From Pseudeuparius sepicola (taxonomy: Eukaryota > Arthropoda > Insecta > Coleoptera > Anthribidae), in the NCBI GenBank assembly GCA_963920635.1, contig OY987303.1:44701223-44765222 (forward strand): a DNA stretch of 64,000 nucleotides. The letters are read 5' to 3'. Each line of letters starts with the position of its first letter. Positions within the stretch are counted from its first letter, which is position 1. Made by a program: the position numbers and the translations under genes. Under the pieces are notes generated by a model. That model made no database searches and was not told the DNA's origin. It saw only the letters and a program-made list of their open reading frames with translations. Positions 10,311-18,781 of the stretch are shown here, in pieces.

Positions 10311-11747
10311 ATTAATTTTCCACATTCGCATACTTTATTTGACCACGTATAGAAAGCATTGAAAAAAATTTTCTGTATTGCTACACTGAAGAAGATGACC
10401 CCCAGGAGGATTCAAACATATGTACAGTTGATCTGTTGATTAAAGGAACTGTGTTTGTGGAGCTGAGACTGTAAGTTTTACCCTTGTTGTTACATGCAAA
10501 TATGTCTTTTACAACTAATTTAATATCCAAAATAAAATAAAATATTTGTTTGTTATGCCGCCTCTAAGTTCACATGGCATATTTCCATACATCTTCTTAA
10601 GAAAAGCGAGTCTAAAAAGCAAGCGAGAGTATTTGGTACCTTTTGGTTTGAAATGAAGTCCATGGCTAGTTGTAGTGTAAGTGAGTATAAAACGCATTAG
10701 ATTTTTCAGTTTCTTCTTTATATGGAGGACTATTGATTCGCTTTGGAGCTATAAACAAAATTTTCTATTTTCATTCTTGCATACGTTACAAAATACTAAA
10801 ATAATATCTAGAATTTTCGCTTCTTTAGCTAGTTGATCAGATCGTTCCATAATTCCAAAATAGTGTTTTTCTTCTGCAATTCACCTAATGGTCTGTGCAG
10901 TGTGCATACAATTTTCTTCATGTGCATAGAAATTTCATGTTATCACAAACAAATCTTCCTATAAAAGCTGTGTTAATAGGATAAAACTGCTAAATACTGG
11001 ACGCAAAGACAATTCGTTACCGTAAAAAGAAGGCAAATCGTAATAAAACTGGATATTTAAAGTTTGGGACATTTTAAACAGTAACTGACATACCAATAAC
11101 CACAGAATACCTATATATACTATAACCATCGAATTGATAAGTACAATGGAAGTCGCACAGGTACCACTTTCATTGTTGTTTGGGGCAGCCAACTCTAGAA
11201 AGAGATAGGTTTCAAATGGCAATAAGTAAGACAAGGACGCCTAATGAACGTGTCAGCTGATTCAGGCAAAGGAACTATACAGGGATGTTGCATATTAATG
11301 GGCGAATTTAATGGGCATGTTCCGTAATTCTCTTTATTGTATGATCTGTATTCCGAAATTCGGGGCTTGTTTGTAGGAATGAGAATTTTTCTATATAACC
11401 ACAATTATGTAAATATTGCACAGAAAAAAGTAGTGAATTGATTTAAAAAATTACCTACATGGCAATTTTATGTACCTGGAAGTAAATTGAGACAAAAAAA
11501 AATACAAATTACAAAATAAAAGTTTATTTTAAAATAAAGGCAACAAAATATCTAGGATAATGGTATACATTTTCAACTTTCATTACTTACCTTAATTGAT
11601 TTATTAATTTTAAAATTCGATTTATAAAACGAAAAACATGTAAGACAGGTAGCTTTTACATATTTTTATGTATATTTTATATTGTTTAGGCATCTAACAA
11701 AAAGAATTACAAATAATTACCTTATTAAAGGGACCAGAACCTCAATA
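10311..11747. other. Unassigned stretch
   Basis: Nothing is firmly recognised. A short open segment near 10385-10470 (CYTEEDDPQEDSN) ends at a good splice donor (GTAAGT) and may be an old exon. The minus-strand frames at 10959-11404 have no recognisable domain. Confidence 0.35.
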
Positions 11748-11960
11748 TTAATTCCATCTTTGACTACGAAGAGCAGGGTTCATTAGCACAATATTTTGCC
11801 AGTTTTCCCCTTGATATTGATAGTTTCTATCATGACTCGGAAAATAAAAAACTGTAGTAATTACATACTTTTTAAGTTTGCGCTGCCCAAAATTCTCTAT
11901 GAAATTGCTCTCAATAAATTGTTGATTACAAATGCAAGTAAATACTTGTAGACAGTACAA
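11748..11960 (-). pseudogene. THAP zinc-finger fragment
   Basis: On the minus strand this frame contains CNQQFIESNFIENFGQRKLK followed by TTVF. This resembles the second half of a THAP domain (C..HF, then L..AVP..F). The zinc-binding His reads as Gln and the AVP motif is lost, so it is probably non-functional. It could be the 5' exon of another decayed P-type transposase or THAP gene; no matching partner exon is seen. Confidence 0.45.
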
Positions 11961-12638
11961 AATTTTTCCTTTTTATTGTTGCAATCCACTTGTCTCTAAT
12001 ATCACCTTATCTCTTGGAAAACTGCAAAGTTATTAGCAAAGATTTTTAAGACATTGGTACATCCAAATACACAACAGGAGTTGACTCTCTTTTTTGTAAT
12101 TTACAACAAACAGAAAGAATATAGCCACATAGCTAAATTAAATTTTCTCTTCGATCTAAAAATATAATATTAAACCAAACACCAACTAAGAAAACTCAAC
12201 GCCGTTTTATACGAAACTGCCGCCACGACACGAACTCAAATCAAATATAAATAATACAATAATAGGTACTCCGTACTCCTATTCGTATTGGGACTTGGGA
12301 CAGAAGGAAAATTAAAATGACGTTTGACAACGGAACTCGTTTGAAGCACAGGACACAAAAATAGAAAGTTAGGACAAACACCTCTTTTGTGTTATGTGGT
12401 TTTTGCCGGAATCAGCTGATTTATTTACTATTTCACTTGCTCAAGTTTGGCTGCCAGTTTCTCTCTCTACACTCCTTCCATCTACTTGTCAATTCAATGA
12501 CTATAACCTATAATAAGTCGCCATTTTTTTTCGTCGAGTGGCGCCACCCCAATCCGTAACCAGCAATGAAATATGACGTCATGCTCGGGTCTTTAATATA
12601 GTGTCGGTCCAGACATTATTTCAAACGGAGGATTAAAA
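11961..12638. other. Unassigned stretch before Polinton segment 2
   Basis: No gene or repeat structure is recognised. The sequence becomes less AT-rich after 12400 and may include the 5' flank of the Polinton ORF that follows. Confidence 0.3.
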
Positions 12639-13378
12639 TCTAGCTACAAAAATAAGTACTCTAATATTATTAAACCTCTTATGAAGGGTCCGGTGGCTAC
12701 CTCAACACCTGCGAATGGTTCTGGCATGCATCTCAAGTATAACACAAAACCTGTGGAATAATATGTTTTCTGGGATGATCCCAATGAACTTGTGGACAGG
12801 TTAAAGTTATTAATAACATCAAAATATGCCGGAAATACTTCCCACGAAAACGAAATCACCATAATCAATGAGCTGAAAGAAGCGAAAATTATATACAGTG
12901 CCCGCCAAAAAGTTAGAGCCATGTTAGTTGAGTTTTTCTTGAAACTAGCCGATTAGGACCCAAAAAGGGTCCATAACTAAAAAATATCACATTTGGATGA
13001 TAGGCAATCAATTCTAAAGTCAAATAAGGCACACCGAAAAATATTAAATTTATTAGTTTTTATATTTTTTCAAAAAAATCAAATATTTATCATTGTCAGA
13101 ATTTTTGTCTGAAAATTTGCACATAAGGGTAAAATAAAATTCCAAGCAACTTTTTCAAATAACTTTTTTCGATAAAATCACCAATAAAACCTATTTTGGC
13201 TTTTTATTTAATTAAATGTCGTTTTTGACAGGTATGCCAAATGACGTAACGACGTTTATTTCAAATCTTTTGGAAGCAGAGATGATTTCCCCACAGTAGT
13301 TTCATCTTAACCCAAAAATAAAAAAAAATCCCATATGTTCCAACTTTCTGGCGAGCACTATATACCGTTTTTTACAAG
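12639..13378 (+). pseudogene. Polinton conserved protein (DPNELVDRL family), interrupted
   Basis: A long frame from about 12639 to 12895 contains FWDDPNELVDRLKLL, then ENEITIINELKEAKIIY. I recognise this as a conserved arthropod Polinton protein encoded just upstream of the fibre-like genes; its role is unknown. One in-frame TAA lies at 12758-12760. A Tc1/mariner-type MITE (12896-13359) enters at a TA within the final recognised codons, and short residual sequence follows to the next ATG at 13379. No start codon was identified. Confidence 0.65.
12896..13359. mobile_element. Tc1/mariner-type MITE (about 464 bp)
   Basis: The ends are CAGTGCCCGCCAAAAAGTTAG and the inverted counterpart CCAACTTTCTGGCGAGCACT, flanked by TA (12894-12895 and 13360-13361). 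The interior is AT-rich and non-coding. The CAGTG..CGCCA ends and TA target site fit Tc1/mariner. Confidence 0.7.
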
Positions 13379-13500
13379 ATGCCTTTAAAAAAGTTCGGAC
13401 GTGTTTCAAGATCTAGGACTACTCCTTGCTCATTGCATTATGAGGGGGATTATGATTTCAAAGCCCGCAGACTGTGCAGCGTTAATTATCCGATTAGCAG

Positions 13501-13982
13501 CAAGGTAAGTTTCTAGGAAGGTTAGGACATTCCCCCACTTTTAAACAAAACCAAAGGCAGTCCCTTTGCAGCGACAACATTGCGCGACGGTGCCGCTCTC
13601 ACCAGCTGGCCTTCAGCTTGATGCCAATGGCGTATCAAAAGGGACAACACGGATATTGAAAATCGAAAACAAAGTAAAGACACAAACATAAAACACAAAT
13701 GCGATGCACCAACATACTCCACAAACATTAAAATGAAGAAATAACCGAAAACAGTCAAAACAACATAAATATACACCATAAACAAAGAACATGCCAAAAA
13801 CGTCTGTGTGCGCCTATGGGTGGAAGCGTTATCTATTTAGAGAGTTATTAAATCGCCAATTCACGTGTACATGCTACCAACTTAAATTGCGGCCTTTCCC
13901 CCCTTTGCCTCTCTCACCCCCCCCCCTCCCTTCCCTTCCAAGTCGTCGAATGTCCTAACCTTCCTGTATAAACTAACCTTGG
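13501..13982. mobile_element. P-type MITE with CAAGG...CCTTGG ends
   Basis: Inverted ends: CAAGGTAAGTTTCTAGGAAG on the left and its counterpart CTTCCTGTATAAACTAACCT on the right, with GGTTAGGACATTC inside both. The flanks are ATTAGCAG (13493-13500) and ATTAGTAG (13983-13990), an 8-bp duplication with one change. The 5' CAAGG and 3' CCTTGG ends match those of the adjacent P element, so this is probably its non-autonomous partner. No transposase is encoded. Confidence 0.65.
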
Positions 13983-14206
13983 ATTAGTAGCAATTATGTT
14001 GTCACAAAGCAAGGTTGTTGGAGTGGAGAGGTTGCATCGTAACCACATCGGGAGGTCGGCCAATCGGAATTTAGATTAAAAAAGCGCGCGAATACGTCAC
14101 TCAGTTCCCAAGTTTGAATACGAGTATAAATAATTAATGATTTTCGCCCAATTTAAGGTGAAGATACAATTTTTAATGGCATTTGTACGACAGCGTAGAA
14201 GAGGCA

Positions 14207-14358
14207 CAGCAGAGAAAAATGTACAATTTCGTAAAAAAGTAAGAAATTATTTAATATTATAGCCTGGATATAGAATATACAAGGATTATACATAATTTCG
14301 TCGTATATAATTTCTTACTTTTTACTTTTTTATGAAATTATAAATTTTTCTCTACAGT
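14207..14358. repeat. Palindrome in the P element 3' region
   Basis: The left half, starting GAGAAAAATGTACAATTTCG, is inverted at about 14312-14358. The unit is about 150 bp with a short spacer, probably a tiny MITE inserted in the P element's non-coding end or its subterminal repeat. Confidence 0.55.
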
Positions 14359-14686
14359 GGTCCTTTGAAATGTGAAATTCATATTCAAAAAACTGGCAGT
14401 AAAGCGGGAAGAACGAAGGAAATAATGTTGTAATCAGGAAAAGAAGAATACACATAATATTGGGTTATTGGATTTATATATTAATAATAAAAATAATAGT
14501 ACTAATTCACAATTTTCCTCATTTTTTTTGCTACTTGTGACGAAGTGGCTTGCACTGAAAATGAATATAATCGTTTTTGCTGTTGCTTTTTAATTTGATT
14601 TCCTCTTTTTTTATTCATATCATCTTCTTTTCTTTTGTAATTTAAAAACCTCATTCTAATAAACACCCTTAATTTGCAGAAAGATT

Positions 14687-16752
14687 TTAATAAATCAGTA
14701 GGTACGTCAACATTCCCTGATATATATATTGCATAGTGTTAGTGACAACTTTGATTTTATCTTTAAAATCTTGTTTGTGCAACTTGCAAAAATATTTTTC
14801 CATTTTTTTAACAGTAATCATCCATTCACTGGAAGGCTCAGTAAGACCTCCAAATGACAAATTTTGCAGCCAAGAGGGCATCTCATATGTGTGTAAATCT
14901 TTATCTCGTTTCTGTTCTGATATATATGTATACTGGCCCAAAGTGGGGTAATTCTTTTTATGCTTTCTAACTAGATAACCAGCTATATATATCAGCCCAT
15001 CCTTTTCACAAATAGGTTTATTAACAGAAGAAACTGATGATAAGCTGCTTGTACTGGCAATACTTAAATTGTCGAAAATTTCTTTCTCAATTTCTTCTAT
15101 AACAGGGCGGTTTTCTTCAAGTTCAGTGGTTATCTTGGCTTTCTGAAGGGCTTCAACTAATAAATATGCCCCCTCATGAAGAGAATCATCAGGAGCCAAA
15201 GTTACGTTCGTTCCTATTTGGACTATACCCGGATTTTTGCCGAGAAGGATCATCCTGATTCTATAAATCGCATTCAGGGGAGATGGATGGATGATCATGT
15301 AAGCCACCTCTTGTTCTCAACTGGAAAAAATATTAAGTATTAGGATAACTTTAATACAAACCTATGTACCTAATAGTTCATACCTGAGAAAAAAAGTTTT
15401 CTAAAAAGTCTTGATTCAATCGATGTGTCAATATAAATTTAAAGCCATCATATTTCGTCTGCAAATGTGTGTATAGACTTTGAAGGGATTCAATGGATAA
15501 CAAAATACCTTTTTGGAAAACTTGTAGGGTATTTTTTCCCGTGCATAACATACGAGATATAGTTTTCTTCATGTTTTCCAAAACGTAATTTTGTTGATCT
15601 AAACATAATCCATATGGTTTTTGTAGAGCTAAGGCTGCAGAAGGTTTATAACTGTTCATAACGTCAAACCAATTATTGATCAGTTCGATGAAATTTCCCA
15701 CATCTTTAGATAATTTTTTGTTCTGACCAGGGGCATACTGCTTTAAAGCTGTTGCGGTAGAATGAGACAACAACTCGGCGGCTAATTTAACGTTTTGCCT
15801 TTGCGTTTGAGCAGATTGAATGTGGAGGTCAGTTAATTTATGACAAGAACTGATTTCTGTTTTGGTTATTTGTATTAATTCTTTTATGGGCTCAATATTT
15901 ATGGATGTTCCATCTTCTAAAACAAATCCAGTATCCAGTAACCAATTTCGTATCAATTTGAGCAGATGAGGAACATCAGCAAAGAAAAAGACTGGCTCTG
16001 TAGTCATAGGGTGATCATGAAATGAGTGATTGGGTGTAATATTTAACGATGACCACAAGCCCTGATTCCCACCTCCACAATCTGAGACACAAGCCACTAC
16101 ATTGTAGTTTATGTTGTGGAGACGTATTAATAAATCATCGAGAATTTCCTTTGTCATTTTTTGATCAAAGCCAATGTAAATGGGTTGCTTCCAATTATCA
16201 AACAGCCCACGCGCCATCACTACCTGCATGTTCTTATGTGGACCAAGTACTGTATCTTCTTTTTGGTCATATTCATATTGGGATGAAATCTGCAAAAGGA
16301 CATAAATTATACCTATTATTGAAAACGAAGATAAAAGAACCTATTACTTTGATTTCATCATAAGACAGCACAGTAACTTTATTGAAATCCGTTTTTAGTC
16401 TCCCTGCCACTTCCATTACATTAAGAATGTCTTTCAATACTTCGTTTTTCAAATTTATTTGTGCTGCCCAACGTTGCAAGGTTGATATTCCAGGAAGTGG
16501 ATATTTCAATTTTTCTCTTAAAAAAACATAACATCTTTTGCTCAAGTATCTAATAGTAAATGCCATTGACAATTCATCTGGTGTCCATTTGGCCTTAGTT
16601 TTCTTCTTTAAGGCTATGGCGATTTGATTAACGCTTAAAAAATTTTTGAACGCAACAGCAGCCTGATCCTCAAATTTTTGGACACTCTGCTTCATAGCTT
16701 GTTCAGCAATTTCAAGCCTTTTTTTAAGGGCTTCATTTTCTTTTTGTAGCCT
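14687..16752 (-). pseudogene. P-element transposase (THAP9 family), 5'-truncated and frameshifted
   Basis: Three exons on the minus strand. Exon a (about 16752-16346) holds a coiled-coil start (LQKENEALKKRLEIAEQ) and the first catalytic region, SYDEIK. Exon b (16289-15378) continues the RNase-H-like fold (MQVVMARGLFDNW, VSDCGGGNQGLW) and the insertion domain, ending RLNQDFLENFFSQV. Exon c (15309-14687) holds the C-terminal part with HPSPLNAIYRIRM and IYIAGYLVRK. The two introns are about 57 and 68 bp. The THAP DNA-binding domain is missing, and a 4-bp repeat expansion (GGAT on +, near 15280-15293) shifts the frame at RGGLHDH. The enzyme would cut and join P-element ends; this copy is inactive. 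Confidence 0.85.
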
Positions 16753-17022
16753 TGGTCACAAAGCAATATGCTGACAAACAAATCAATGCGACATTCAAAA
16801 CGTTTAACGTCACTCTCGAAAAACACAATAATAATTATATTGAGACTGTGGTGAAAGATGCTTTGAAAGATATTGATGAAATAAGAAAATTTGTTAAAAT
16901 TGTTGAAGAGTGTTATTTAAAAATTGTTGGTGAACAGTCCGAGCCAAATCCAAAATTATTATACAGATTTAGAGAAGACTTATAATATATGTATAGGCCA
17001 TTACTCTAAAGTGAGTTAAAAG

Positions 17023-17400
17023 ATGTCCTTAAACAAGTTCGGACGTGCTTCGAGACCCAAGAGTAGGTCTTGCCCATCCGTTTACACATTAAATTTGAAT
17101 CTAGAAGGAAACCATGATTGTAACTACCGCAGACTGAGCAACGTTAATCCCCCGATCGATGGCAGCGATGCCAGCACAAAACAATGTGTAGATGAGGGGA
17201 TCGTTCATGCATTACAATATTTTTACACAAACCTTAAACATCATGCTGAGGAATGTGATCTACATATTCGCAACACGATGATAGACATTTTTTAAGATAA
17301 GATCGATGAATTAAGAGAATTGACTACAACTATAGAAGATTATTATTTGAAAATAACTGGTAAGCGTATGCAATCTCTCAGACTAGCAATGATCCTTGAG
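17023..17400 (+). pseudogene. Polinton fibre-like protein 2
   Basis: A paralogue of the preceding gene, 37 bp after its stop. It starts at ATG 17023 with MSLNKFGRASRPKSRSCPS, followed by LSNVNPPIDGSDASTKQC. The frame stops at 17293-17295, but similar sequence (DKIDELRELTTTIEDYYLKI) continues in frame past the stop to about 17370, so a premature stop has shortened it. It is probably a virion surface or fibre-like component, inferred from family and position only. The integrase follows at 17415. Confidence 0.6.
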
Positions 17401-17414
17401 GGTGGTGCATAGTC

Positions 17415-17870
17415 ATGCACAGTAAAGAAAAAATTCAAGTAGTTAAGGAATTACATAAACCAGCTCGAAAAAATTATGCACGTAGTCGAACTATTATTAA
17501 AGGTTTAGGCGATTTGTGGCAGACCGATCTCGCTCAGCTGGATCAGTATGTTAGCCACAATAATGGTTTCAAATTCGTACTTGTTGTAATCGATTGCTTA
17601 TCTTGTTTGGCATCGACCGCTCAAATCCAAGTCTGCGGAAGATGTTACCAACATCTTCGCGAAGTCGAAAGCCCCACAACCTGCAAACTGATCAAGGCAA
17701 AGAGTTTTATAACTCACGATTTCAAAATTTGTTGCGAACATTCAAAATTAATCATTACGGCACTTTTAGCATCACGAAAGGCGTCATGGCCGAGAGAGTA
17801 ATACGAACGATTATTTAAGTATTTTAGTCTAAATGGTAAATTTAAATGAAATGATTTCAAGCCACAAATA
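17415..17870 (+). pseudogene. Polinton integrase (retroviral type), frameshifted
   Basis: A retroviral-type (rve) integrase as carried by Polintons, which joins the linear element DNA to the genome. The frame 17415-17620 has the upstream block HKPARKNYARSRTIIKGLGD and the first Asp in LWQTDL, then VIDCLS. After a frame change near 17620 the second frame (17594-17818) carries the second Asp in TDQGKEFYN and the catalytic Glu in MAERVIRTI. A further block NGKFK.NDF (about 17833-17868) is interrupted by TGA where Trp is expected. All three acidic residues are visible but lie in different frames, so the gene is dead. Confidence 0.8.
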
Positions 17871-17929
17871 AATATCCAATCAACAATGCGTCGAAATGTG
17901 CGTCGAAATGTGATTTCGCTGGATCATTT

Positions 17930-18150
17930 ATTATGGCGAGAATTATTGAAGCATTTAAACAACTTCAACAGCAAACTGGACACACCGATTTTTATCAGAT
18001 TCAACAATATAAAGTTAAGACCGATGGACTGGACTGTACTGGAGATGGAAATCAACGGGTGTTGCTTGCAAAGAATGGTGTTAATCAATTGTTTGCCATA
18101 GCAGAGATTCTCGAGCTATTAAACATGGAGCCATACATAAGCTTAAGGAT
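17930..18150 (+). other. Unrecognised frame beside Polinton integrase
   Basis: An open frame reads ARIIEAFKQLQQQTGHTDFY and then RVLLAKNGVNQLFAIAEILE. I do not recognise the family, though position and strand suggest a Polinton gene (same strand as integrase and fibres). There is no convincing start codon, and the frame then runs into AT-rich hydrophobic sequence, probably non-coding. Confidence 0.35.
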
Positions 18151-18403
18151 ACATTTTTTGCTTAATTTTAAACTGTATTATTTTTACCTTAATTTTTTAG
18201 ATAAGGTTGATGAGCTATTAGTACGTAGTAACTATGCCATGAATGTTATTGAAATTGTATTTTTAATGTGGAATGTGATATTTAGCATCAAAACTTATTG
18301 CATTTTAACTGTACTGTTATTATAACCAATTTCTGTTAGCAGTATAGAAGAAGGTTGAAATAAAACAATGATTATAATTATGCTTTTTATTTCATACAAT
18401 TTA

Positions 18404-18595
18404 TTAAAGTCCATACCTCGGATTTCTAATAGTTATAATAAGCGTCTGGCTGTTGACTCTCCGGTAGTACTCGTCCCAATTGATCATAGGCACATAACTC
18501 AATTGGCGTCGACACTTCAACAAATGGTTCTGCAGACGGCTTCTTTTCACCATGTGTGCAGCAACGTAGGGACAGGGGACCAAGTCTGAATCCAA
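18404..18595 (-). CDS. CHHC zinc-finger ORF (GTSF1/U11-48K type) at Polinton
   Basis: A short minus-strand ORF starts at ATG 18595. Residues 6-27 contain PCPYVAAHMVKRSRLQNH and then LLKC, which is exactly C-x5-H-x9-H-x3-C. That spacing defines the CHHC finger of GTSF1, U11-48K and TRM13, an RNA-binding fold. Only one finger is present, whereas GTSF1 has two. The tail after LLKCRRQ has no known domain. A second frame over the tail, ending in an acidic/tyrosine-rich stretch, is also open and could be the original frame. The gene lies 187 bp downstream of polymerase B on the same strand and faces the integrase side, as expected for a Polinton accessory gene. It could instead be a captured host fragment. 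Confidence 0.5.
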   Translation of the reverse strand: MDSDLVPCPYVAAHMVKRSRLQNHLLKCRRQLSYVPMINWDEYYRRVNSQTLIITIRNPRYGL

Positions 18596-18671
18596 CTGGA
18601 TCGGTTAGTTGTGGGATTTTGCTGTTAATGTTGTGAGTGTTCAGACTGTAGAATAATGCCGATTTCTCTGT

Positions 18672-18680
18672 TATATAAAA
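18672..18680 (-). promoter_or_regulatory. Possible TATA box for the CHHC ORF
   Basis: On the minus strand TTTTTATATAA lies about 80 bp upstream of ATG 18595, with an initiator-like ACAGTC about 30 bp further on. It is placed correctly for a core promoter, but AT-rich DNA makes chance occurrence likely. Confidence 0.3.
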
Positions 18681-18781
18681 ACTAAGGGTGGTGGGGATGC
18701 TCGGTGGGGGTGTGGCTAAGACGCTAGTCGGGTGTGGCTACATTTTCAAGGGAATACAATAGTATTTGCAAAATATATTTT

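Larger units (their letters stand above)
14010..16755 (-). mobile_element. P element (2746 bp) inserted in fibre gene
   Basis: The ends are CAAGG (14010) and CCTTGG (to 16755), with a perfect 8-bp target duplication TCACAAAG at 14002-14009 and 16756-16763. Removing it joins the fibre reading frame (VVTKQ). An 8-bp duplication is the rule for P elements. The terminal repeats are very short or eroded. The transposase lies on the minus strand and runs into the right end, so the 5' part encoding the THAP domain has been deleted. About 670 bp of non-coding sequence lie at its 3' side. Confidence 0.75.
13379..16985 (+). pseudogene. Polinton fibre-like protein 1, split by two elements
   Basis: The N-terminus starts at ATG 13379 with MPLKKFGRVSRSR and runs to 13500. 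A short middle piece lies between a P-type MITE and a P element (13983-14009). The rest, 16756-16985, contains VTKQYADKQINATFKTF and a helical tail. The neighbouring intact-looking paralogue (17023-17295) has the same order: KFGRASRPKSRS, then LSNVNPPI, then TKQCVDE. Such proteins are probably virion fibre or tail-like components of Polintons, but function is inferred. Both insertions have 8-bp target duplications, so the three pieces clearly come from one gene. Confidence 0.7.
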
